DNA of 59,012 nucleotides, from positions 1 to 59,012 of the forward strand of contig CAKSWQ010000011.1 in assembly GCA_934512105.1 (NCBI GenBank). Direction: 5' to 3'. A model generated the notes under the pieces. That model saw nothing but the letters and a program-made list of their open reading frames with translations, searched no databases and was not told the origin of the DNA. Positions 22,732 through 30,910 of the stretch are shown piece after piece. This DNA is from an uncultured Faecalibacterium sp. (GTDB taxonomy: Bacteria > Bacillota > Clostridia > Oscillospirales > Ruminococcaceae). Position numbers and translations under genes: made by a program. Every line of letters begins with the position of its first letter. Position 1 is the stretch's first letter.

Positions 22732-23908
22732 CTTCTGTCACCTCCGGCAAAGCCGCTGTGGTCGCTGTGGTCAAGGTGCGCCACACCAGCGCCTGTAAGA
22801 ATGTGTTGGGCTGCAAAGCGGCCAGCGCCGCCTGTCCGGCGGTGCTGCTGCCCGTGAACAGCGGGGCAAAGCTTTCCATGCGGTCTTTATCGCACGCCGC
22901 CAGAAACGCCTCGGCCAGCGTCCGGGTGGTGTAGAAATGGGTGGGGTCTACCCCGGCATCCTCGGCGGCGGCTTCCAGCGGGGCAAGCTGGGCGTCCTTC
23001 ATCCGCGCCAGCAGCAAAGCGGCGTCTGCGGTCAGGGTGACGGGGTACTTTTCCCGCACCTCCTTCTGTACCGCGTCAAAGGCGGCGCGGAAGGCTTTGG
23101 CATCGGCGCTGCTGTCCGCGCCGATGTCCACTGCGTAGGCGCAGCCCCGGATGCGGCCAAAGGCGCGCAGGGTGTCGTAGTAGCCCAGTTCCATGTTGCG
23201 CTTTGCGGTGTCGGGGTCGAAGTGGAGGATATCCCCCAGCTCCCAGTAGCTGCGGATCATGGTGGTGGGCAGGCCGGTCAGGTTGGGGCGGGTGATGCCC
23301 ACGCCCTCCAGATCCACACAGACCAGCTCCTCTGCGCCCATGGTCTTGGCAAGGCCGGTGGGCATATTATCGCTGTACCCGCCGTCCAGAAACTTTACCC
23401 CGTCGATCTGCCGCGCCCGCAGGGCAGGGAAGCAGGCCGCCGAGGCCATCAGGTAGTCCCGCACCTGCCCGGCGGGGATATCCTCCAGCGTCAGCTCCCG
23501 GGGGCGCAGCCCGCGCTGCTCCACCGTCACGATGCCGAACCGGATGGGCGCTGCCCGTAGCGCGTCCTCGTCCAGCACCCGCTCCACGATCTCTTCCAGC
23601 GGGGTCACGTCCATGCCGCCTTCCTTTACTACCCGGCGCAGGAACTGGTGCAGGGCGGAAAGATCTGCGTTTTCCTCCGGCAGCTCCATCACATCCCGGC
23701 TGCGGATGGTCAGCCACATATCCCGGGCAGTCTCGTACAGGTCCAGCACGAACATGGCACCGTTCAGCCCGCCCACGCTGGTGCCGGTAATGATCTGCGG
23801 GTGCCAGTCCAGCTCCATCAAAGCCCGCCAGACACCCACCTGATAGCTGCCCCGCGCGCCGCCGCCTGCCAGCACCAGCGCCTTTTGCGTGGGATCTCTG
23901 CGTTCCAT
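22718..23908 (-). CDS. Patatin-like phospholipase
   Basis: Cytosolic or membrane-associated lipid acyl hydrolase of the patatin family (396 residues). The oxyanion hole is GGGARG (about 15-20), the nucleophile Ser44 lies in GTSVGG, and the second dyad residue is Asp175 in LDGGYSDN. All are intact. The C-terminal 170 residues are helical and unassigned. ATG 23908 follows GGGAGGGTTTGAT. Translationally coupled to the EI-like gene, an unusual partnership. Confidence 0.9.
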   Translation of the reverse strand: MERRDPTQKALVLAGGGARGSYQVGVWRALMELDWHPQIITGTSVGGLNGAMFVLDLYETARDMWLTIRSRDVMELPEENADLSALHQFLRRVVKEGGMDVTPLEEIVERVLDEDALRAAPIRFGIVTVEQRGLRPRELTLEDIPAGQVRDYLMASAACFPALRARQIDGVKFLDGGYSDNMPTGLAKTMGAEELVCVDLEGVGITRPNLTGLPTTMIRSYWELGDILHFDPDTAKRNMELGYYDTLRAFGRIRGCAYAVDIGADSSADAKAFRAAFDAVQKEVREKYPVTLTADAALLLARMKDAQLAPLEAAAEDAGVDPTHFYTTRTLAEAFLAACDKDRMESFAPLFTGSSTAGQAALAALQPNTFLQALVWRTLTTATTAALPEVTEDEGL

Positions 23909-23955
23909 ATCAAACCCTCCCGTGCACGTTCCCGGTATTTTCCGATATTGTTATA

Positions 23956-24035
23956 ATTATACCATACTTTTGAGGAAAATTCTCCCGAATTTTCGGGGAT
24001 GATGCCTTTTTCCTGTGAAAGTTTCGTGCTATACT
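23956..24035. promoter_or_regulatory. Divergent promoter region, patatin and HAD genes
   Basis: Minus-strand TATAAT at 23956-23961 (no clear -35) would serve the patatin operon. Plus-strand TGCTATACT, an extended -10 at 24027-24035, would serve the HAD gene. Confidence 0.5.
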
Positions 24036-24088
24036 AACCGGAGATGAGTATGAATGCAGCCCGGAGGGGCGCACAACAGGAGGAAAGT

Positions 24089-24739
24089 ATGCACTGCAAA
24101 CAATGGATCTTTGATATGGACGGCACCCTGACCGACAGCATGGTGGTGGTGTGGGAGGGTGCCCCGGAGGCACTGCTGGCGCGCTTTGGCCGCACCCCGA
24201 AGGCAGACCTGCACAAGACTCTGCTGACCATGGGCATGGAGGACGGCGCACAGTATCTCATCCGGGAGTATGCGCTGCCGCTGGATGTAAACAGCTATCT
24301 GGACGTGATGCGCGAGGTGATCGCCCAGTTATACGAGAAGGTGGAGCTGAAGCCCGGCGTGCGGGACACCCTTGCCCGGCTGCGGGCAGAAGGCGCACGG
24401 ATGTGCGTGTGCTCCAACACATGGAGCAGCCAGTGCCGCACCGTGCTGACACGGCTGGGCATCGACGAATACTTTGATTTTTACATCGAGGCACGGGGTG
24501 TTATGAGCAAAAGCGGCCCCGCCCCCTTTATGGAGGCGCTGCACCGCCTTGGCGGCACAAGCCCTGCCGGGTGCGCCGTGTGTGAGGACGCCCTTTACGC
24601 CGCCCAGACTGCCCACGATGCCGGCTTCTATCTGGTAGGCATTCAGGACGTCTCCAGTGCCGCCGATGCCTCTGCCTTGCGCCGGGTGTGCAATCAGTTC
24701 CTGCCGGACTGGAACGCGCTGGACTGGGCGCAAGTATAA
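24089..24739 (+). CDS. HAD-superfamily phosphatase
   Basis: A 216-residue hydrolase of the HAD subfamily IA type (phosphoglycolate/sugar phosphatase-like). Motif I is FDMDGTLTDS (nucleophile Asp and acid/base Asp), motif II VCSNT, motif III Lys in MSKSGPAPF and motif IV CEDALYAAQTAHDAG. The helical cap lies between about 15 and 80. Substrate unknown. ATG 24089 follows ACAGGAGGAAAGT. Confidence 0.88.
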   Translation: MHCKQWIFDMDGTLTDSMVVVWEGAPEALLARFGRTPKADLHKTLLTMGMEDGAQYLIREYALPLDVNSYLDVMREVIAQLYEKVELKPGVRDTLARLRAEGARMCVCSNTWSSQCRTVLTRLGIDEYFDFYIEARGVMSKSGPAPFMEALHRLGGTSPAGCAVCEDALYAAQTAHDAGFYLVGIQDVSSAADASALRRVCNQFLPDWNALDWAQV

Positions 24740-24775
24740 ACTGCCTGCTCCCGGATGGATAAAACGCCCATCCTC

Positions 24776-24804
24776 TTGCATTTTGCGTGCCACAGGAGTA
24801 TGAT
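24776..24804 (+). promoter_or_regulatory. Promoter of the glycosyltransferase pair
   Basis: TTGCAT, 17 bases, TATGAT. The leader contains a small ACGTCTTT/AAAGACGT hairpin at about 24818-24838. Confidence 0.55.
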
Positions 24805-24890
24805 AATATAAATAATTACGTCTTTTTTACAAAGACGTGCTTTGGTGAAGCGAAAAAACCAAACCTTATCGTCAAAAGGAGACCCCTGTC

Positions 24891-25931
24891 ATGACAAACC
24901 CGCTCGTCAGCATTATCGTGCCTGTGTACAACGCGCAGAATAGTGTTGCCCGCTGTCTGGAAAGTATTTGCAGCCAGACCTATCAGGAGCTGGAGATCAT
25001 CGTGCTGAACGATGGCTCTACGGATGACAGCCTTACCATCTGCAATCAGTTTTGTGCAAAAGACCCCCGTGTGACGGTGGTGGACAAGGAAAACGAGGGC
25101 CTTTCCATCACCCGCAATGTGGGAATGCGGCTGGCACAGGGCAAGTATTTGCAGTTCGTGGACAGTGATGACCACCTTGCCCCGGATTTCACCCAGCGTA
25201 TGGTGGCGGCCGCCGAGCAGCACGATGCCACACTGGTCATCTCACCCTACTGGATGGAGATCCCCCGGGATACCCAGAAGGAGCAGCTGCGGGAAAAGAC
25301 CAAGGCAAGCAGCCCGGAGGATGTCGCCAAAAAGAAGCTGCGCCGGAAAAAGCCGGAGGTGGAGTACCGGGAATACGGTTTTCTGCCCGCCGGTGTCTAC
25401 GACCAGAAAAGCTACGCGCTGCACCTGATGGAAAAGCCCGTGACCTTTTTCTATAACGTGGTGTGGAACAAGCTCTACCGCCGGGACGTATTGAACGCCC
25501 ACGGGCTGGAGTTCACCAATGAATTGATCCACGCCGAGGATCAGCAGTTCAACATCCTGTATCTGGAATTTGTGGAGCGGGTGGTCTCGCTGGAAGAGCC
25601 GGGCTATTATTATGTCCAGAACCCTCAGAGCATCTGCCACACCCAGATCAACCTGACCACCATCATGCAGAACCGTCTGCAAATGATAGACTACTATAAG
25701 GATCTCTACACGAAACTCGGCCTCTACGAGGAGGTGCAGACCCAGCTGCATGCCTCGCTGCTGGGTCTGGCGGAAAGCGTAAGCCCCACCATCAGCATCC
25801 AGAAAGCACTGAGCGACGCGGCAGAGTATTGGTATGCCTTTTTTGCCGGCAGCGACGAGGAAGCGGAGCTTGCCGCCGAGCGCAGCAGACGGAAGGCCGC
25901 AAAGAACAAGCAGAAGCTCGGAACGGAGTAA
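24891..25931 (+). CDS. Family 2 glycosyltransferase
   Basis: GT-A fold sugar transferase of 346 residues. The nucleotide-sugar half is clear: VSIIVPVYNAQNSVARCLES, LNDGSTDDS and the DXD-type metal motif FVDSDD. The remainder carries the acceptor half with NVVWNKLYRR and EDQQFN, and ends in a basic tail (RSRRKAAKNKQK). No membrane helix is seen. ATG 24891 follows AAAAGGAGACCCCTGTC. Tandem paralogue of the next gene. There is no capsule or O-antigen cluster around it, so the polymer made is unknown. Confidence 0.92.
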   Translation: MTNPLVSIIVPVYNAQNSVARCLESICSQTYQELEIIVLNDGSTDDSLTICNQFCAKDPRVTVVDKENEGLSITRNVGMRLAQGKYLQFVDSDDHLAPDFTQRMVAAAEQHDATLVISPYWMEIPRDTQKEQLREKTKASSPEDVAKKKLRRKKPEVEYREYGFLPAGVYDQKSYALHLMEKPVTFFYNVVWNKLYRRDVLNAHGLEFTNELIHAEDQQFNILYLEFVERVVSLEEPGYYYVQNPQSICHTQINLTTIMQNRLQMIDYYKDLYTKLGLYEEVQTQLHASLLGLAESVSPTISIQKALSDAAEYWYAFFAGSDEEAELAAERSRRKAAKNKQKLGTE

Positions 25932-25951
25932 GCCTGTGAAGGAGGAAGCCC

Positions 25952-26875
25952 ATGAACACCCCGCTCGTCAGCGTGATCGTGCCCGTTTACAACGTGGAAA
26001 AGACCCTTGCCCGCTGTCTGGAAAGCATCTGCGGCCAGAGCTACCAGAACCTTGAGATCATCGTGGTGAACGATGGCTCCCCGGATGGCAGCCTTGCCAT
26101 CTGTGAGCAGTTCCGGGCAAAAGACCCCCGCGTGGTGGTCATCAGCAAGGAAAACGAGGGGCTTTCTCTCACCCGCAATGCCGGAATGCGCGCTGCCCAC
26201 GGCAAGTATTTGCAGTTCGTGGACAGCGATGATTATATTGAGCCCACCTTTACCGCCCGCATGGTGGAAGCCGCCGAGAAGAACTATGCCGATCTGGTCA
26301 TTGCGCCCTATTGGATGGTGATCCCGCTGGCTTCCAGCAAAAGCGGCCAGCGCACCGAAAAGCTGTTGGCGCAGCTGGGCGTACAGACCGATACCGCCGA
26401 GCCGGAGGTGAATGTTTACAGCTTTCTGCCCGCAGGGAACTACGGCCAGAAGGAGTTTATGCAGGAATACATGAAAAAGCCCTCCTCCTTCTATTTCAAC
26501 ATCGTGTGCAACAAGCTGTACCGCCGCAGCCTGTTGATGAACGCGGGGCTCTGGTTCACCCGCGAGATCTACAACGAGGATCAGCTGTTCAACGTGCGGT
26601 ATTTCCGGCTGGCAAAGGCGTATACCGCCCTTGCCGACCCGGGCTATTACTACATCCAGAACCCCCAGAGCCTGCTGCATACCAATGTGGATCTGGGCAA
26701 GATCGTGAACAGCCGTTTGCAGATGTTCCCCCATTACAGGCAGATGCTGTCCGAGCTGGGGATCGCCCGGGGCAATCAGCTGCGGCTGTACCACACCCTC
26801 ATTGCCCAGTCGGAGCGTTTTATGCCCGCAGGCCCTGTCCAGACCCTGCTGAAGCGCAGAACGCAGTCCAAGTGA
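25952..26875 (+). CDS. Family 2 glycosyltransferase (tandem paralogue)
   Basis: A 307-residue glycosyltransferase, clearly duplicated from or with the upstream gene: VSVIVPVYNVEKTLARCLES, VNDGSPDGS, LQFVDSDDYIEP, NIVCNKLYRR and NEDQLFN all align. It lacks the basic tail of the first. ATG 25952 follows GAAGGAGGAAGCCC, 20 bases after the first gene. The pair ends at the terminator at 26899. Confidence 0.92.
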   Translation: MNTPLVSVIVPVYNVEKTLARCLESICGQSYQNLEIIVVNDGSPDGSLAICEQFRAKDPRVVVISKENEGLSLTRNAGMRAAHGKYLQFVDSDDYIEPTFTARMVEAAEKNYADLVIAPYWMVIPLASSKSGQRTEKLLAQLGVQTDTAEPEVNVYSFLPAGNYGQKEFMQEYMKKPSSFYFNIVCNKLYRRSLLMNAGLWFTREIYNEDQLFNVRYFRLAKAYTALADPGYYYIQNPQSLLHTNVDLGKIVNSRLQMFPHYRQMLSELGIARGNQLRLYHTLIAQSERFMPAGPVQTLLKRRTQSK

Positions 26876-26898
26876 TTCTGGCAATTTTCCGTAAAACA

Positions 26899-26946
26899 GA
26901 AGCCGCTGCACAGCAATCTTGCGTGCAGCGGCTTCTTCATTTTTTC
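26899..26946. terminator. Bidirectional terminator between glycosyltransferases and LytTR regulator
   Basis: GAAGCCGCTGCAC / GTGCAGCGGCTTC stem, followed by TTCATTTTTTC on plus and preceded by a GTAAAAC run that gives T-rich sequence on minus. Confidence 0.85.
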
Positions 26947-26947
26947 T

Positions 26948-27667
26948 TTACCTCAATCGGGCGCAGAAAGCCTCCCGGACGGCGGTTTCCCGCCCGCGGG
27001 GGATGGGGATGCGTGCCCCGCTGCGCATCCGTACCTCGCCGGGTGCCAGCAGCTGTACTGCTTCCAGATTGACCACATAGGAGCGGTGCGGCTGCACAAA
27101 GCGGCCGTCCGTAAGCAGCGGCTGCGCCACGGCAGAAAAGGGCACCCGCAGCGAGAGGGAGGCCACATCCTCCCCGGTGGTCAGGTGAAAGTGTACGATA
27201 TGATGGGTGCATTCCAGATATTCGATTTCTGCATAGGCCAGCGCCCGCACGCCGTCTGCGGTGGTCACGGTAAGGGTGGGGCCGTATTCCGGCTCCACCG
27301 CCCGCTTGAGCAGGGCAGAGATCTCCGGCTGGTGCACCGGCTGCAGCAGATACTGCATGGCGTCCACCCGGTAGGCGCTGTATGCGTGGGCCGGGGTACG
27401 GGCCACAAAGGCCAGCGGAGCGCGGCAGCCCCGGCGGCGCAGCTCTGCCGCCGCCGTAAGCCCTTCGGGCCGGGCTATCGCCGCAAGCTCAATGAGGTAC
27501 AGCTCGTACCGCAGCCCGGCGGCATCCTGCTGCAAAAGCGCCTCCGGGCTTTGCAGCTGCTCCACGATGCAGGCATCCTCCCGCCGGGCGAAGAACTCCA
27601 TGCACTGGTGCTCCAGCCTGCTGCGCAGCGCCCCGTCCGGACTGCAGATCGCAATGTGAAAGATCAT
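26948..27667 (-). CDS. LytTR-family response regulator with degenerate receiver
   Basis: A 239-residue regulator: receiver-like domain (about 1-120) and LytTR DNA-binding domain (about 135-239, with EIEYLECTHHIVHFHL and FVQPHRSYVVNLEAV). The receiver has lost its phosphorylation chemistry: the phospho-Asp position is Glu60 (LYLIELAAI), the acidic pair after strand 1 reads Ser-Pro-Asp (CSPDG), and the conserved Lys is Gln109 (YLLQPVHQPE). No histidine kinase is adjacent. It may be constitutive or controlled by ligand or level. ATG 27667 follows AAAGGAAACC. Confidence 0.87.
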   Translation of the reverse strand: MIFHIAICSPDGALRSRLEHQCMEFFARREDACIVEQLQSPEALLQQDAAGLRYELYLIELAAIARPEGLTAAAELRRRGCRAPLAFVARTPAHAYSAYRVDAMQYLLQPVHQPEISALLKRAVEPEYGPTLTVTTADGVRALAYAEIEYLECTHHIVHFHLTTGEDVASLSLRVPFSAVAQPLLTDGRFVQPHRSYVVNLEAVQLLAPGEVRMRSGARIPIPRGRETAVREAFCARLR

Positions 27668-27686
27668 GGTTCGGTTTCCTTTGCAG

Positions 27687-27701
27687 GGTAGACGATCTAC
27701 C
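27687..27701. promoter_or_regulatory. Palindrome upstream of the LytTR regulator
   Basis: GGTAGACGATCTACC, six-base arms with a three-base centre, 20 bases before the start codon. Candidate autoregulatory operator. Confidence 0.35.
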
Positions 27702-27748
27702 GCAATTTTCAAAAACAATGTCTGTCAAAACGGAAATGTGTCCGCAGC

Positions 27749-28039
27749 TCAGTGAGCACTTGTGACAGGCTTGAACTCAACATGAAGGATCATTCCCATG
27801 CCTGCCGCCAGACGCTGCAAGGTCTTGATGGAAGGGTTGCCGCCGCCGGTTTCAAATTTGCTGATGTCGGATTGAGAGATGCCGGTTTTTTCTGCCAGCT
27901 GCTGCTGCGTCATGCCGGTGCGCTTGCGCGCATCGATCATGGCCTGAACCAGTGCGCGTTCCGGCTGCAAAGCATCCCATTCAGCCTTGAACTCCGGGTC
28001 CTCAAGCTGTTCATCAAGAAATTTTCTAAAGTCGCTCAT
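27749..28039 (-). CDS. higA: HigA-type HTH antitoxin
   Basis: A 96-residue XRE-type antitoxin. The helix-turn-helix covers about residues 40-75 (TGMTQQQLAEKTGISQSDIS, KFETGGGNPSIKTLQRLA); the N-terminal 35 residues probably contact the toxin. ATG 28039 overlaps the toxin stop by four bases. The toxin-first order is typical of HigBA rather than RelBE. It should neutralise HigB and repress the operon through the palindrome at 28432. Confidence 0.88.
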   Translation of the reverse strand: MSDFRKFLDEQLEDPEFKAEWDALQPERALVQAMIDARKRTGMTQQQLAEKTGISQSDISKFETGGGNPSIKTLQRLAAGMGMILHVEFKPVTSAH

Positions 28040-28395
28040 GAGAGATTCTCCTTCCGCTCTATGTATTCCGCACGGTATTTTTTCGCGGTCGCTATCTCAG
28101 TGCGGGGTGTTTTCTGGGTTTTCTTTGTGAATCCGTTTGTAAGGACGATCTTCTTTCCTACAAAAAAGAAGTACAGCACGCGCGTGATGTCCGACCCCTG
28201 CTTTGCCCGGAGCTCAAAGATCCCGTCCTCAAGATGCTTTGAATAGGGCTCTCTGAGCTGAGGACCGTTTTCTTCCAGCAGGTCGAGTTCCACCAAAAGC
28301 TTTGCACGCATCTTTTTGTCAAGGGAGAGCAAAAACTCTTTTACCGGGCAATCGCCATTCTCCCTTATGAAGAAGTCAACATCGTATTCCCGCAT
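28036..28395 (-). CDS. higB: HigB/RelE-type mRNA interferase toxin
   Basis: A 119-residue type II toxin of the Gp49/HigB group (RelE superfamily). Family marks: GDCPVKEFLLSLDKKMRAKL, LREPYSKHLEDGIFELRAKQ, ITRVLYFFFVGKKIVLTNGF and the KKTQKTPRTEIATAKK tail. The catalytic-type Arg and Lys residues are present. Members cleave mRNA on the ribosome. ATG 28395 has only a weak ribosome site (GAGGATGT). Both genes are intact. Confidence 0.9.
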   Translation of the reverse strand: MREYDVDFFIRENGDCPVKEFLLSLDKKMRAKLLVELDLLEENGPQLREPYSKHLEDGIFELRAKQGSDITRVLYFFFVGKKIVLTNGFTKKTQKTPRTEIATAKKYRAEYIERKENLS

Positions 28396-28428
28396 TTTTA
28401 CATCCTCACAATGAATCTTTCTATCTAT

Positions 28429-28457
28429 ATTTTATCGGATAAAACCGATAATGTCAA
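28429..28457 (-). promoter_or_regulatory. higBA promoter with operator in the spacer
   Basis: Minus-strand TTGACA, 17 bases, TAAAAT. The palindrome TTATCGGATAAAACCGATAA (28432-28451) fills the spacer, so HigA or the HigBA complex bound here would block RNA polymerase. Confidence 0.8.
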
Positions 28458-28493
28458 GGAACGTTTTGCCGTAAAGAGATATTTTACAAAAAA

Positions 28494-28530
28494 ACGGTCT
28501 GAACCCTGTGCCATACAGGATTCAGACCGT
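28494..28530 (-). terminator. Terminator of the aminopeptidase gene
   Basis: ACGGTCTGAACCCTGT / ACAGGATTCAGACCGT stem; the minus strand continues with TTTTTTTG. TTTTTT also follows on plus (28535-28540). Confidence 0.85.
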
Positions 28531-28580
28531 TCGGATTTTTTATAGCAGTTTACACTTCAACGCACAAGCGGCAGCTGCTT

Positions 28581-30380
28581 TCAGCAGCCAATGGCGGCGC
28601 ACTTCTCGGCCAGCCATGCGCGCTCGTCCTCGGTCAGGCGGGGTGCCAGCTGCTCGAACACCTTGCGGTGATAGTCGTTCAGCCAGGCGACCTGCTCCTT
28701 GTCCAGCACGCCGGGCACGATGGGAGAGGTGGCAATGGGCACAAAGGTGATGGGACGGAAGGCAAGGAAGGTGCCGTACTGGTTGTCGGCCTTGTGGTAG
28801 CACTCGATCTCGTTCTCGATGCGGATGCCCACCTCACCGGCCTCGTACACGCCGGGCTCGTCGGTGACGATCATGCCCGGGCGCATCAGGGTGGTGTTGC
28901 GGCCATTCAGCGCGTGGGGACCCTCATGAACATTGCCCACAAAGCTGACGCTGTGGCCGGTGCCGCAGCGGTAGTTGATAAGGTGACGCCACAGCGGCTC
29001 GCGGGCGATGGTGTCCAGCATATGGCAGTCGCAGTAGTCCAGCCAGACGGCCTTGGCAATGTCGATGTGGCACTGCAAGGTCCAGGTATAGAACAGCCGC
29101 TCGTCCTCGGTCAGCTCGCCCAGCGGGTAGGTGCGGGTGATGTCGGTGGTGCCGTCCAGGTAGGTAGCACCGCTGTCCACCAGCAAAAAGCCCTTGCGCT
29201 GCAAGACGGCGTGATCCTCCGGGGTGGCGTGGTAGTGCATCATGGCTGCGTTGCCGCCGTAGGCTGCAATGGTGCCAAAGCTCTCCACAAGGAACTTGTC
29301 GTCCGCGCTGCGGTACTTGTGCAGGATCTCGTCCACGGTCAGCTCGGTCAGCTCTTCCCCGGCAGCCAGACGGTTCTCCAGCTCGATCTGGAACCGCACC
29401 ATGGCTACGGCGTCCCGCAGATGGGACTCGCGCAGGTGTGCCAGTTCCACCTCGTTCTTCACGCCCTTCATGGCCAGCAGGGGGTCGGCGGCGTCCTTCA
29501 CGGTCAGGGCGGGGTTGTTTTCCAGCACCTGATACACGGCGTAGTTCACGGTAGCACTCTCGGCCAGCACGGTCTGGGGCTCGGTCTCGGCAGCCATCCC
29601 ATCCAGAATGCTGTCGTAGTCGGCCAGCGTCACGCCGTTGGCTTCCAGCTCTGCCTTGGCCTCCGGGGTGACCCGCGCCTGATTGATGAACAGCACGGCG
29701 CGGCTGGGGGTAACGTAGCAGTAGGCCATGGCGTAGGGGGTGCACTCGATGTCCATGGCGCGCAGGTTCAAAAGCCATGCCAGATTATCCAGCTTGCCCA
29801 CCAGCTGAGCGGTGCAGCCCTGCTCCTTCAGCTTGCCGCGCAGCTGCTCCAGCTTTTCTGCCGGGGAGAAGCCTGCGTATTCCTTGGGCAGGATCCATGC
29901 CGGGGTAGCCGGGCGGGCAGGGCGTCCCTCCACCCACAGTTCGTCCTCCAAGAACAGGGTCTTGATGCTGCCGTGCTTGGGCTCCAATTCCTTTTTCAGG
30001 TTATTGACCAGTGCACAGTTGGCGGTCAGACCGCACAGACCCAGCGTGCCGCCCTCGGGCAGCACCTTGCCGCAGTATTCCTCGGCGGTGGGCACGCCCG
30101 GCTCGCCCATGCGCATCAGCTGGATCTCGGTGCCGGCGATCTCCTTTTCTGCCTGCACAAAGTACCGGCCGTCTGCCCAGACGGCGCTCTCGGTCATGGT
30201 GACCACAAAGTTGGAGTTCTCACCGTGGAAGCCGGAGAAGTAGGTCAGGGAGGTGTAGTGGTCGGGCAGATACTCGCTGGAATGCGGGTCGCCCACCGGG
30301 ATCAGATAGACGTCCACGCCGTTTGCCTGCATAGCGGCACGCAGTGCGGCCAGACGCTCGGGAACCGTGTTCATACTCAT
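28581..30380 (-). CDS. Xaa-Pro aminopeptidase (M24B), long form
   Basis: Cytoplasmic dimetal aminopeptidase that removes an N-terminal residue before proline. The 599-residue, three-domain form has two creatinase-like N-terminal domains (about 1-310) and a pita-bread catalytic domain. Metal ligands are seen in LVDSGATYLDGTTDIT (two Asp), CGTGHSVSF (His), VTDEPGVYEAG (Glu) and RIENEIEC (Glu). A short C-terminal extension follows. ATG 30380 follows AGAAAGAGGGC; a second ATG two codons on is possible. Single-gene unit. Confidence 0.94.
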   Translation of the reverse strand: MSMNTVPERLAALRAAMQANGVDVYLIPVGDPHSSEYLPDHYTSLTYFSGFHGENSNFVVTMTESAVWADGRYFVQAEKEIAGTEIQLMRMGEPGVPTAEEYCGKVLPEGGTLGLCGLTANCALVNNLKKELEPKHGSIKTLFLEDELWVEGRPARPATPAWILPKEYAGFSPAEKLEQLRGKLKEQGCTAQLVGKLDNLAWLLNLRAMDIECTPYAMAYCYVTPSRAVLFINQARVTPEAKAELEANGVTLADYDSILDGMAAETEPQTVLAESATVNYAVYQVLENNPALTVKDAADPLLAMKGVKNEVELAHLRESHLRDAVAMVRFQIELENRLAAGEELTELTVDEILHKYRSADDKFLVESFGTIAAYGGNAAMMHYHATPEDHAVLQRKGFLLVDSGATYLDGTTDITRTYPLGELTEDERLFYTWTLQCHIDIAKAVWLDYCDCHMLDTIAREPLWRHLINYRCGTGHSVSFVGNVHEGPHALNGRNTTLMRPGMIVTDEPGVYEAGEVGIRIENEIECYHKADNQYGTFLAFRPITFVPIATSPIVPGVLDKEQVAWLNDYHRKVFEQLAPRLTEDERAWLAEKCAAIGC

Positions 30381-30481
30381 AACAAAAGCCCTCTTTCTGT
30401 CATTTGCCGGAAAAACGTCCGGCGGCGATGGTTTGCTGCTGCTATTGTATCATTCTGTGGGGAAGAATGCAATGCGGGGAC

Positions 30482-30735
30482 GATTTGGAATGGCCTCCGC
30501 TTGCGGGGAATACCCCCTCAGGCTCACTACGTTCGCCAGATTCCCCCTTTTGTCGCTGCGCGACATCTTCCCCCGGAGCGGGGGAAGTCGGCCCTCAAGG
30601 GGACGCCTTTGCGCTGCGCCGGAAACTTTGCCACCACCGCCAAAAGCCGTCCCCTTGGGGAAGGCGGCTGCGACCAACGGGAGCAGACGGAAGGGGTGAA
30701 CTGCCGTCAGGTTTTGACTGAGGGAGTTCGTCCTC
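30482..30735. repeat. Composite family 1 repeat with family 2 half-arm
   Basis: GATTTGGAATGGCCTCCGC, then TACCCCCTCAGG, an extra TTCCCCCGGAGCGGGGGAA hairpin, CTCAAGGGGACGCC, CCGTCCCCTTGGGGAAGG, GACGGAAGGGG and GACTGAGGGAG. Fills most of the 530-base gap before the COG0523 gene. Beyond it, TTGACA at 30801 and TATAAT at 30814 are too close together to be one promoter. Confidence 0.8.
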
Positions 30736-30910
30736 ACCCCAAAACGCAACCAATTTGCAAAAAAAGTTACAATTTTTTCTTGAAAAAGGCCGTTTTTCCA
30801 TTGACAGGCTTGTTATAATAGAGGTGTAGTATTTTTACGGGTCAGCACTCTGCGGCCCTTTGCGCTAACAACTGCGAATATTGCGATAAAAAGAAAGAGG
30901 CATTTGGATC

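Noticed and set aside
24818..24838. Small hairpin before the first glycosyltransferase considered as a terminator or riboswitch
   Set aside because: The stem is only eight A/T-rich pairs and no U tract follows; no known riboswitch motif is present.
28668..30818. 716-codon open frame on the plus strand
   Set aside because: It is the complement of the M24 aminopeptidase gene; composition (His, Gln, Val rich) is that of an antisense shadow in GC-rich DNA, with no ribosome site or domain.
30800..30820. TTGACA followed by TATAAT before the COG0523 gene
   Set aside because: Only 7 bases separate the boxes, so they cannot form one sigma-A promoter; the true promoter could not be placed.
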